Assembly: GCA_012838875.1 (NCBI GenBank)
Contig: DUOL01000025.1
Coordinates: 1-11,374, forward strand
Source: Bacteroidales bacterium
Lineage (GTDB): Bacteria > Bacteroidota > Bacteroidia > Bacteroidales > WCHB1-69
Direction of reading: 5' to 3'
DNA: 11,374 nucleotides
Part shown: positions 1-6,351 of the stretch, one piece after another
Numbering within the stretch: position 1 is the stretch's first letter
Layout: each line of letters begins with the position of its first letter
Position numbers and translations under genes: made by a program
The notes under the pieces: model-generated
Told to the model about the DNA's origin: nothing
The model's database searches: none
Seen by the model: the letters and a program-made list of their open reading frames with translations, nothing else

Positions 1-10
1 AAAGCCCGCA

Positions 11-145
11 AGGGCGGAAGCCGCTGGGGACGCGGCGGCAAAAAAGCGAGCTTGTAAGCTCTTTTTGCCGCTTTGCGTCCCCACGGCTTGTGCCCGCGGA
101 CTTGGAACCGGGCGCCGACCCCGAGCGTAGCGAGGGGGCACGCCC
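11..145 (+). repeat. GC-rich structured 135-bp repeat, left copy
   Basis: This segment is the reverse complement of 11240-11374 with differences only at positions 72, 78 and 105 (132 of 135 identical). It is far richer in G and C than the surrounding AT-rich DNA. It can fold into two hairpins: a long imperfect one at about 18-89, where AAGCCG and GGGGACGC pair with GCGTCCCC and CGGCTT and the tip is GAGCTT-GT-AAGCTC, and a shorter one at 110-145, where GGGCG..CCCC pairs with GGGG..CGCCC around a GAGCGTAGCGAG loop. A third small hairpin, GCCC-GCAA-GGGC, sits at 4-15 on the outer edge, so the repeat may continue beyond the window. No protein is evident in it. It lies about 70 bases behind the stop of the minus-strand deacetylase gene. 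It resembles a dispersed intergenic palindromic repeat of the REP or MITE kind; the family is not recognised. Confidence 0.9.
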
Positions 146-175
146 AAAAGAAAATTAAAAAAATATTGATAAAAT

Positions 176-203
176 TAGTTCTGAAACTTAATTGGAAGAA
201 CTA
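176..203 (-). terminator. possible weak terminator hairpin after the deacetylase gene
   Basis: Read on the minus strand just after the stop codon, TAGTTCT and AGAACTA form a 7-bp perfect inverted repeat around a 14-base loop. It is followed by T-rich sequence, including a run of seven T a few bases on. The stem is short and AT-rich, so termination here is only a suggestion; the GC-rich repeat at 11-145 could also stop transcription. Confidence 0.3.
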
Positions 204-213
204 AAAAATGGAA

Positions 214-1464
214 TTATGAAAAGGTAAACTGAGAACTATTATGTTCCAAAATTACAAACTCGCCGCCCCATTGCTTCACCGTGTTGTGCATCTGCTCAAT
301 GATTGCCTTGTACTCATTTTTCGACTGCGTTACACGATAAAGAGCAACATCCATAACATGCAAAGAGTGAATTTTCAGGTCGGTCTTCGTCTCTTTTGAT
401 AAATCATAAAAATAAAACGGAACAGAGACGGAAGCGCGAAATCCGACATCGGAACTCCAGCCTAAGGAATAATCATCCTTTATTCCCGCCGACAACAAAA
501 TCCGGTAGGTTTCCGGCAAAGAGAGTCGCAAATAGTGTTGCCTCGAAAGAGTAACTTTTTCATTTAAAATAGATTCCAACCTATTTTTCTCATTAAGCAA
601 CAATTTTGGACTTTTATAGGAAAAATAAGAGGGGTGAAGCCCTATTTGGGAAAAAACTTTTAGCTTATCGATTAACTTGCGGAAAGAGAGAGAGTTAGGA
701 TTCAAATTCTTATCATATTTCCCATATTTGCTAACCGGTAAAAAGTGAATGAGAGAATTATATTTTTGAGATAAGAGCTCTAAATCAGCACTTTCTATTT
801 CAAAAGGGTCAGCAATTTGTTTTCCCAGTATGGCATAAATATTTTTTTTAACCTCTTTAAATTCTCTTTCTAGCAACAGTTTAACTATCGAAATGAAGTT
901 CCGCAATAATCCTTTGCCTTTATATTTATAAGCGATATCGACATCACAGGTGTAAAGAGTGGTAAATGGATGCAATTCCCATTTAAACTCCGGAAAAAAA
1001 TGTGCTATTTTTTGCGCTATTTCTACTGCTAAAATATTTACAAGGGGCTCGCGATAAAATCCTCGTTGATAGGCAATTGAGTGTTGTAGTTGAAATCTAT
1101 CATGTTCATCTCTATTCTCGACAAAAACGTACTCTTCGTAACGCGATAACAAATAAAAGGCAACCGCAAAAGGGTCGAAAGGGAGATTTTCATTATCGGC
1201 TACAGGAAAAAAGAGGTTGTAATTTTTCCATTTTACCGGCGATAAATCTTGAGGTTTAATACTATTTTCAGATAATAGAGAGTGCGTTTTAAACACTAAC
1301 CCATTGAGATTTGCCTCATTTGAATAAGCCCACTTGACACCGTTATAACTATTATACTGCGTAATATCTTGCGTTATTGCAAAATCAACTTGCAAGATAT
1401 CGGAAAATATAAGTTGAAACGTGTATTGTAAACGAGGTGAATCAAAAGATGAATATATCAGCAT
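214..1464 (-). CDS. polysaccharide deacetylase family protein (NodB-like, Bacteroidota type)
   Basis: This 416-residue protein belongs to a conserved Bacteroidota family usually annotated as polysaccharide deacetylase with an N-terminal DUF7033-like region. The start MLIYSSFDSPRLQYTFQLIF matches the family's usual N-terminus. The second half carries NodB-fold signatures: TCDVD at 172-176 (metal and catalytic Asp motif), GLHPSYFS at 275-282 (the HxS metal motif), RQHYLRL at 308-314, and DDYSLGW followed by GFRASVSVPF at 330-350. No signal peptide or membrane segment is apparent, so a cytoplasmic location is inferred. Such enzymes remove N- or O-acyl groups from sugars, but the substrate of this subfamily is not known to me; a role in capsule or envelope glycan synthesis is a guess. 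The gene starts 54 bases after rpoD on the same strand with no clear promoter between, so it is probably read with rpoD. Confidence 0.8.
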   Translation of the reverse strand: MLIYSSFDSPRLQYTFQLIFSDILQVDFAITQDITQYNSYNGVKWAYSNEANLNGLVFKTHSLLSENSIKPQDLSPVKWKNYNLFFPVADNENLPFDPFAVAFYLLSRYEEYVFVENRDEHDRFQLQHSIAYQRGFYREPLVNILAVEIAQKIAHFFPEFKWELHPFTTLYTCDVDIAYKYKGKGLLRNFISIVKLLLEREFKEVKKNIYAILGKQIADPFEIESADLELLSQKYNSLIHFLPVSKYGKYDKNLNPNSLSFRKLIDKLKVFSQIGLHPSYFSYKSPKLLLNEKNRLESILNEKVTLSRQHYLRLSLPETYRILLSAGIKDDYSLGWSSDVGFRASVSVPFYFYDLSKETKTDLKIHSLHVMDVALYRVTQSKNEYKAIIEQMHNTVKQWGGEFVILEHNSSQFTFS

Positions 1465-1518
1465 GCGAACAACTTTTCAACTTTCTTAAAAAATTAATTA
1501 GTTAAAAAAGTATAAAAA

Positions 1519-2394
1519 TTACAAGTACATTTTAAGATTTTCGTTTCTTGCTTCTTGTCTTGTACAGGTTTGTCTGAGGCGTTTCAAGGCTCTTTCCTTA
1601 ATCTGTCTCACGCGTTCACGTGAAAGGTCGTATTTATCACCTATCTCATCAAGTGTATACTCATGCGTAGAATTGATACCATAAAAAAGTTTGATAATAT
1701 CGCGTTCTTTTTCGGATAGTGAAGATAAAACATCTTGAATTTCAACGGCAAGGGACTCATTTATCAAATGAATATCGGTATCATCATCGTTTGGGTAAAT
1801 AAAAGTATCGAGAAATTTCGTATCTTCATCGGGGGCGATAGGAGAATCGATAGACTGCGTATAGGTATTCATTTTCATAATCTCGGAGATCTTATATTCC
1901 GGAAGGTCGAGCGCCTCTGAAAGTTCTTCAATTGTAGGCGGACGTTGCATATCTTGTTCGAGTCGTGCAATCTCCTTTTTTATTTTGTTAATTGTTCCGA
2001 CTTGATTAAGTGGCAGTCGCACAATACGTGATTGGTCGGCAATAGCTTGTAAGATTGCTTGACGAATCCACCATACTGCGTAACTGATAAATTTAAAACC
2101 TCTTGTCTCATCGAACCGTTTTGCGGCTTTAATCAGTCCAAGGTTCCCTTCATTAATCATATCTTGCAAACTTATCCCTTGATTTTGATACTGTTTTGCG
2201 ACAGAAACTACAAATCTCAAATTTGCTTTAACTAATTTATTTAAAGCCTCTTCATCACCTGCTTTAATCCTACGTGCTAATTCAACTTCTTCGTCTGCTG
2301 AAACCATACCTTCTCGCCCTATATCTGCAAGGAATCTATCTAAAGAAGCTGTATCACGATTTGTAATAGATTTTGAAATTTTTAATTGTCTCAT
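1519..2394 (-). CDS. rpoD: RNA polymerase primary sigma factor RpoD/SigA
   Basis: This is the 291-residue housekeeping sigma factor that directs RNA polymerase to most promoters. Visible in order are region 1.2 (about 15-45), region 2 (about 50-131, with the core-binding and DNA-melting stretch GFKFISYAVWWIRQAI and QSRIVRLPLNQ at 121-131), region 3 (about 132-175) and region 4, with helix-turn-helix YTLDEIGDKYDLSRERVRQI at about 246-265 and ERALKRLRQ following. The long region 1.1 and non-conserved region of proteobacterial RpoD are absent. That is normal for Bacteroidota primary sigma factors, which are about 285-290 residues and start MRQLKI as here. It lies 84 bases behind the protease gene and 54 bases before the deacetylase gene. 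The only promoter-like element upstream is an imperfect TTATTTTG on the minus strand (2426-2433). Regions 3 and the linker look somewhat diverged from typical Bacteroides sequences, but all functional regions are present. Confidence 0.96.
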   Translation of the reverse strand: MRQLKISKSITNRDTASLDRFLADIGREGMVSADEEVELARRIKAGDEEALNKLVKANLRFVVSVAKQYQNQGISLQDMINEGNLGLIKAAKRFDETRGFKFISYAVWWIRQAILQAIADQSRIVRLPLNQVGTINKIKKEIARLEQDMQRPPTIEELSEALDLPEYKISEIMKMNTYTQSIDSPIAPDEDTKFLDTFIYPNDDDTDIHLINESLAVEIQDVLSSLSEKERDIIKLFYGINSTHEYTLDEIGDKYDLSRERVRQIKERALKRLRQTCTRQEARNENLKMYL

Positions 2395-2441
2395 ATCTTT
2401 TTTATATTTAATAAATTTTAATACACAAAATAAGCTAATTA

Positions 2442-2469
2442 AAGTATAAAACGATTAAATTTTATACTT
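2442..2469 (-). terminator. 10-bp inverted repeat between the protease gene and rpoD
   Basis: AAGTATAAAA and TTTTATACTT form a perfect 10-bp inverted repeat around an 8-base loop, starting about 10 bases after the protease stop codon and ending about 48 bases before the rpoD start. On the minus strand it is followed by AT-rich sequence with only short T runs. It could be a weak terminator or attenuator for the protease transcript, a processing site, or an operator. The stem is almost entirely A-T, so its role is uncertain. Confidence 0.35.
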
Positions 2470-2478
2470 CAATTATAT

Positions 2479-3255
2479 CTATTTAATTTTAATATTAGGC
2501 TCTATTTTTGCAATTACTTCTTTTGCCAAGTTTGAAGGTACTGCAAAGGAATATCCTGCATAATAACCTGTTCCGGAAGCAATTGCCGTATTAATCCCAA
2601 TTAAGTCTCCTTCGCTATTCACTAATGCTCCCCCACTATTTCCCATATTGACTGCGGCGTCCGTTTGAATAAAAGCGACTCCTGTATGGTCTCCCAGAAG
2701 ATTCAAATCGCGTGCTTTGGCACTGATTATTCCTGCTGTTACTGTCGAATTCAAATTAAAAGGATTTCCGACAGCGAGCACCCATTCTCCTATTTTAATG
2801 TCGTCTGAATCGGCGAACTTAACATAGGGTAAATTTTGAGCCTCAATTTTAATCAAAGCCAAATCTGTTCGCGGGTCGGTTCCGACAATTCTTCCTTCAA
2901 AAACGGATTGGTCGTTAAGTGTGATTGTAACTCGTTGAGCATCAGCAACAACATGATTATTTGTAATAATATAACCGTCTTCCGTAACTATCACACCTGA
3001 ACCGGTAGCAACGACAGGGTAAGCACTTTGAGAGGGTAGTCCAAAAAAGTCAGCTATCATTTGATCTCCAAAAAAAATATCCCAAAATGAATTTTTTCGT
3101 AAATATTCGGTTTTAATATGCACCACGGCATGCACGGAATTTTCGGCGGCATAGGTCAAATCAACATAACGAGCATGCGGTGATTGAGCGCAAGATGTAA
3201 AGAATAGCAAGGAAAAGAGAAGTATAAAATTTAGTTTCGTCTTTATTTTTTTCAT
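2479..3255 (-). CDS. HtrA/DegP-type serine protease lipoprotein without a PDZ domain
   Basis: The chosen ATG at 3255 gives 258 residues. An upstream in-frame ATG at 3312 would add 19 residues (MINNYVSFLSYTIKKEKTT) ahead of the signal peptide and is less likely. Residues 1-22 form a lipoprotein signal (MKKIKTKLNF, then a hydrophobic run ending FTSC), so Cys22 is probably lipidated. The next residues, AQSPH, show no acidic surface-export signal, suggesting a periplasm-facing lipoprotein. A chymotrypsin-fold domain follows with the full HtrA triad: His101 in TNNHVV, Asp131 in RTDLALIKI and Ser207 in GNSGGA. The protein stops at residue 258, right after the SFAVPSNLAKEVIAKI helix where HtrA proteins normally enter one or two PDZ domains. 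Rho-like regulation by PDZ peptide binding is therefore absent. Rather, activity must be set another way or be constitutive. The role is inferred as periplasmic quality control. It is upstream of rpoD on the same strand, and a TACTTTTTG at 3310-3318 (minus) is a weak promoter candidate. Confidence 0.9.
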   Translation of the reverse strand: MKKIKTKLNFILLFSLLFFTSCAQSPHARYVDLTYAAENSVHAVVHIKTEYLRKNSFWDIFFGDQMIADFFGLPSQSAYPVVATGSGVIVTEDGYIITNNHVVADAQRVTITLNDQSVFEGRIVGTDPRTDLALIKIEAQNLPYVKFADSDDIKIGEWVLAVGNPFNLNSTVTAGIISAKARDLNLLGDHTGVAFIQTDAAVNMGNSGGALVNSEGDLIGINTAIASGTGYYAGYSFAVPSNLAKEVIAKIEPNIKIK

Positions 3256-3350
3256 TGTAGTTTTTTCCTTTTTTATAGTATAAGACAAAAAAGAAACGTA
3301 ATTGTTTATCAAAAAGTATATTTTTTAAAGGAATGTATCATTTTTTTTTA

Positions 3351-3358
3351 TATTTTTG
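3351..3358 (+). promoter_or_regulatory. Bacteroidota -7 promoter element upstream of rplU
   Basis: TATTTTTG matches the Bacteroidota -7 consensus TANNTTTG exactly and is followed by CA. It sits about 38 bases before the rplU ATG and just behind a run of nine T (3341-3349). No good TTTG -33 element is seen at the usual distance. The position between divergent genes supports a real promoter for rplU-rpmA-aroK. Confidence 0.75.
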
Positions 3359-3395
3359 CAGCCTTAAAATTAATCATCATTTAAAAACCAATCAA

Positions 3396-3710
3396 ATGTA
3401 CGCAATTGTAGATATAGCAGGGCAACAATTTAAGATTGAAAAAGATAAAAAAATCTATGTTCATCGCCTAAAAGCTGAAGAAGGAGCTCAAATCACTATT
3501 GATAAAGTTATGCTTCTTGACAACAATGGTAAAGTAAAAGTAGGTTCTCCCTTAGTAAAAGGTGTTGAAGTAACCGCTACGGTACTTCATCATTTAAAAG
3601 GAGACAAAGTACTTGTTTTCAAAAAGAAAAGAAGAAAAGGTTATCAAACTTTGAATGGGCATCGTCAACATTTAACTTCTCTTCAAATTAATGACATTGT
3701 AGTAAAATAA
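3396..3710 (+). CDS. rplU: 50S ribosomal protein L21
   Basis: This 104-residue protein is large-subunit protein L21, which binds 23S rRNA and is of the family's usual length (about 103). The start MYAIVDIAGQQFKIEKD and the C-terminal basic block KVLVFKKKRRKGYQTLNGHRQ followed by LTSLQIN are L21 hallmarks. An upstream in-frame ATG at 3333 would add 21 unrelated residues and would lie before the promoter element at 3351-3358, so the ATG at 3396 is chosen. It is followed after 38 bases by rpmA, the near-universal L21-L27 pair, and is divergent from the HtrA-type protease gene. It is most likely transcribed from the promoter at 3351-3358. Confidence 0.97.
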   Translation: MYAIVDIAGQQFKIEKDKKIYVHRLKAEEGAQITIDKVMLLDNNGKVKVGSPLVKGVEVTATVLHHLKGDKVLVFKKKRRKGYQTLNGHRQHLTSLQINDIVVK

Positions 3711-3748
3711 TCATCATTTCGTTAACTAAAAAAATATAATATATAGAT

Positions 3749-4018
3749 ATGGCACATAAAAAGGGAGTCGGAAGTTCACAAAACGGTCGTGAATCCGAAA
3801 GCAAACGGTTAGGCATTAAGATATATGGCGGTCAAGCTGCAAAAGCGGGCAACATCCTTGTTCGTCAAAGAGGCACTGTTCACAATCCCGGTCTTAACGT
3901 AGGCATGGGAAAAGATCACACTCTTTTTGCTTTAATTGACGGCACGGTTATGTTCAAGAAAAAATCAGGAGGCAAATCTTTTGTATCAGTAATTGCTCAA
4001 GAGGTTGAACAAAACTAA
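3749..4018 (+). CDS. rpmA: 50S ribosomal protein L27
   Basis: This 89-residue protein is L27, whose N-terminal tail reaches toward the peptidyl transferase centre of the large subunit. The conserved start MAHKKGVGSSQNGRESESKRLG and the core GGQAAKAGNILVRQRGT, HNPGLNVGMGKDHTLFALIDG and FKKK are all present. It begins directly at MAHKK, without the cleaved N-terminal extension found in Firmicutes. It follows rplU closely and its last codons overlap the start of aroK, so the three genes form one transcription unit. Confidence 0.98.
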   Translation: MAHKKGVGSSQNGRESESKRLGIKIYGGQAAKAGNILVRQRGTVHNPGLNVGMGKDHTLFALIDGTVMFKKKSGGKSFVSVIAQEVEQN

Positions 4019-4514
4019 TATTGTATTCATTGGTTTCTCCGGTGCGGGAAAAAGTACTATTGGGAAAAAGTTCGCACAGAGAATCAATTATAACTTTGTA
4101 GATTTAGACCGATATTTTGAAGAAAAATATCGGTCTTCCATTTTAAATTTCTTTCAAACTAACGGAGAAGAAGAGTTTCGCAGGCTTGAGCATGAGCTTT
4201 TGAAAGAGGTATTACAACAATCTCGCTGTGTGGTGGCTTGCGGGGGGGGGACGCCTTGTTTTTACAATAATATGGAACTTATCAATCTGCACGCAACCTC
4301 AATTTATATAGAACTCCCTCCTACTTCATTACATCAAAGGCTTTTACATTTTAAAGAAAATCGTCCCTTAATCAAAGAACTCACTTCTGACGAATTATTA
4401 CAATATATTATTGTAACCTTGGAAGAGAGAGAGCCTTTTTACAAAAAAGCTAATTTCACGGTTAACGGTGAAAAAATTGAAATTTCTACATTAGTAAAAC
4501 TTATTACAGAATAA
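4005..4514 (+). CDS. aroK: shikimate kinase
   Basis: Shikimate kinase phosphorylates shikimate to shikimate 3-phosphate with ATP in the cytoplasmic chorismate pathway. The chosen TTG at 4005 gives 169 residues with the start MNKTNIVFIGFSGAGKST, the usual distance to the Walker A motif (GFSGAGKST, 10-18). Other signatures are DLD at 33-35 and FRR at 58-60 for shikimate binding, CGGGTP at 79-84, and the lid region ENRPLI, with EEREPFYKKA beyond. No ATG exists near the start; another TTG at 3993 would add four residues. The gene overlaps the last 14 bases of rpmA, which suggests translational coupling. The Gly-Gly-Gly codons 80-82 are written as nine consecutive G (4242-4250), a striking run in this AT-rich gene. 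The pairing with rplU-rpmA is not one I know as typical. Confidence 0.93.
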   Translation: MNKTNIVFIGFSGAGKSTIGKKFAQRINYNFVDLDRYFEEKYRSSILNFFQTNGEEEFRRLEHELLKEVLQQSRCVVACGGGTPCFYNNMELINLHATSIYIELPPTSLHQRLLHFKENRPLIKELTSDELLQYIIVTLEEREPFYKKANFTVNGEKIEISTLVKLITE

Positions 4515-4518
4515 ATGT

Positions 4519-4526
4519 TAATTTTG
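4519..4526 (+). promoter_or_regulatory. Bacteroidota -7 promoter element upstream of ftcD
   Basis: TAATTTTG matches TANNTTTG exactly, beginning five bases after the aroK stop codon and 55 bases before the ftcD ATG. No clear -33 TTTG is visible. It suggests ftcD has its own start site separate from the rplU-rpmA-aroK unit. Confidence 0.55.
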
Positions 4527-4573
4527 TAGTTCTAAATTTTAGAGAGAATAATTTTAATTTTATAAGAAAAAGT

Positions 4574-6274
4574 ATGAAACAGTTAATTGAATGTGTTCCC
4601 AATTTTAGTGAAGGAAGAAATTTAGAGATTATAAAACAGATCACCGATGAGATAGAAAAAAGTGAAGGGGTTATGTTATTAGATGTAGACCCCGGTTTTT
4701 CGACTAATCGGACGGTGGTTACTTTTGTCGGGACTCCCGATGAGGTGGTAGAAACAGCTTTTAAGGTTATAAAAAAAGCACAAGAGCTTATTGACATGCG
4801 TCATCATAGCGGCGACCATCCTCGTTTTGGCGCTACGGACGTTTGTCCGTTAGTTCCCGTTTCTAATATCACGATGGAAGAGACGGTTGTTTATGCTCGT
4901 AAATTGGCGGAAAAAGTGGGAAAAGAGTTGCACATTCCCGTTTTCTGTTACGAATATGCCGCTTTTACAGAAGTTCGGAGAAATTTAGCTAATGTACGTG
5001 CCGGAGAATATGAGAAATTGAAAGAACGCATTGCGTCCGACCTTTGGAAGCCCGACTTCGGACCTTCGCAATTTGACGACCGAGTAGCAAAAAGCGGAGC
5101 GACAGCGATTGGGGCACGTGATTTTCTAATTGCCGTAAACTTCAATCTCAACACCACCTCAACCCGCCGCGCGAATGCCATCGCCTTTGATGTCAGAGAA
5201 AAGGGACGAGCAAAACGGGAAGGACACCCAATAACGGGAAAAATTCTCAAGGATAAGGACGGCAATACGGTGATGATTCCAGGCACTCTTAAAGGGACTA
5301 AAGCAATCGGTTGGTTTATTAAAGAATATGGGATTGCACAAGTCTCCATGAATATTACCGATTCAAAACAGACACCTCTTCACGTTGCTTTTGAAGAGAT
5401 AAGTGCCAAAGCCGCCGCACGAGGGGTGCGTGTTACCGGCGCCGAGATTGTCGGATTAGTTCCTAAAAAGACGCTCATTGACGCAGGGCGCTACTACTTA
5501 GCAAAACAACAACGCTCATTAGGTATAGAAGATGCCGAAATTATAAAAATTGCCGTTAAATCAATGGGACTTGACGACTTAAAATCTTTTAACCCGGAAG
5601 AGAAAGTTATCGAATATTTACTTGCCAAAAGCGAGACCTCAGATAAACTAATGGATTTGTCTTGTCATGCTTTTGCCAATGAGACGGCATCGGAAAGCCC
5701 GGCACCCGGCGGCGGCTCAGTCTCTGCTTACGTGGGAGCCCTCGGCGTGGCACTCGGGACAATGGTCGCCAACCTCTCCGCTCATAAACCCGGCTGGGAC
5801 GAGCGCTGGGAAGAGTTTTCACACTGGGCGGAAAAAGGACAACAAATTAAAGAGGAACTGCTCTGGCTTGTCGAAGAAGATACAAGAGCTTTCAATAAAA
5901 TTATCGAAGCCTTCGGACTACCAAGCGGCTCGGAACAAGAAAAAATAGAAAAAAATAGAGCAATCCAAGACGCAACGCAATACGCCATCGACATTCCTTA
6001 TAAAACATTACTCGCTTCTTTCAAAATTTTCGAACTTTGCGAAGCCATGGTCAAAACCGGCAACCCAAACTCAATTTCTGACGCAGGAGTCGGAGCTTTA
6101 TGTGCACGAGCATCCATGCGAGGCGCATACCTCAATATGAAAATTAATGCTACCTCTCTCGAAGATAAAAAACTAAGCAAACAACTTCTCGCTGAAGCTG
6201 AAGAATACCTTAAAAAAGCAGAAAAAATAGAAGCTACACTAATGGAAGAGGTGATGAAAATTATTGAAAAATAA
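4574..6274 (+). CDS. ftcD: bifunctional glutamate formimidoyltransferase / formimidoyltetrahydrofolate cyclodeaminase
   Basis: This 566-residue enzyme joins the two last one-carbon steps of histidine breakdown. It transfers the formimino group from formiminoglutamate to tetrahydrofolate, then deaminates the product to 5,10-methenyl-tetrahydrofolate and ammonia. The transferase domain (about 1-330) begins LIECVPNFSEGRN and has DMRHHSGDHPRFGATDVCPL, placing a His at 82, the position of the catalytic His in mammalian FTCD. The cyclodeaminase domain (about 355-566) has the glycine-rich SPAPGGGSVSAY at 375-386, EEDTRAFNKI with Asp436 as the likely catalytic residue, and SDAGVGALCARA at 502-513. 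The fused layout resembles the mammalian enzyme, whereas several Bacteroidales carry separate ftcD and fchA genes. No hutH, hutU or hutI gene is nearby, so it stands alone here. A cytoplasmic location is inferred. Confidence 0.95.
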   Translation: MKQLIECVPNFSEGRNLEIIKQITDEIEKSEGVMLLDVDPGFSTNRTVVTFVGTPDEVVETAFKVIKKAQELIDMRHHSGDHPRFGATDVCPLVPVSNITMEETVVYARKLAEKVGKELHIPVFCYEYAAFTEVRRNLANVRAGEYEKLKERIASDLWKPDFGPSQFDDRVAKSGATAIGARDFLIAVNFNLNTTSTRRANAIAFDVREKGRAKREGHPITGKILKDKDGNTVMIPGTLKGTKAIGWFIKEYGIAQVSMNITDSKQTPLHVAFEEISAKAAARGVRVTGAEIVGLVPKKTLIDAGRYYLAKQQRSLGIEDAEIIKIAVKSMGLDDLKSFNPEEKVIEYLLAKSETSDKLMDLSCHAFANETASESPAPGGGSVSAYVGALGVALGTMVANLSAHKPGWDERWEEFSHWAEKGQQIKEELLWLVEEDTRAFNKIIEAFGLPSGSEQEKIEKNRAIQDATQYAIDIPYKTLLASFKIFELCEAMVKTGNPNSISDAGVGALCARASMRGAYLNMKINATSLEDKKLSKQLLAEAEEYLKKAEKIEATLMEEVMKIIEK

Positions 6275-6325
6275 GATTATTTTTTTTATTACAATAAAAT
6301 AAGTAGATTATTCAAAAAAAAATCG

Positions 6326-6333
6326 TATTTTTG
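6326..6333 (+). promoter_or_regulatory. Bacteroidota -7 promoter element upstream of rpmB
   Basis: TATTTTTG matches TANNTTTG exactly and is followed by CA, giving the same ten bases as the rplU element. It lies 47 bases before the rpmB ATG and just behind a run of nine A (6314-6322). It is the likely start of a separate rpmB transcript. Confidence 0.75.
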
Positions 6334-6351
6334 CAACTCAAAAATTTAAGA

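Noticed and set aside
11..145. Flanking repeats as terminal inverted repeats of an 11-kb transposon
   Set aside because: The interior holds only housekeeping genes and no transposase, and no target-site duplication can be seen because the right copy ends with the window.
2426..2433. TTATTTTG on the minus strand as the rpoD promoter
   Set aside because: It misses the key A of TANNTTTG and has no -33 element, so I do not list it as a promoter.
4242..4250. Phase-variable switch in aroK
   Set aside because: Shikimate kinase is a core metabolic enzyme, not a surface antigen, and the frame is intact; a switch is not supported without length variants, so it is reported only as a slippage-prone tract.
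4504..4797. 97-codon minus-strand frame across the aroK-ftcD junction
   Set aside because: It is low-complexity, Ser/Thr/Phe-rich, overlaps the conserved start of ftcD and the putative ftcD promoter, and has no recognisable domain.
4948..5349. 133-codon open frame on the minus strand inside ftcD
   Set aside because: It lies entirely antisense to the well-conserved transferase domain and resembles no known family; it is a shadow of codon use in ftcD.
5667..5948. 93-codon plus-strand frame within ftcD
   Set aside because: It overlaps the cyclodeaminase domain in another frame and has no family features.
6267..6287. AAAAATAA..TTATTTTT inverted repeat over the ftcD stop codon, as a terminator
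   Set aside because: The stem is pure A-T with a loop of only two to four bases; such sequence is expected by chance in this AT-rich region.
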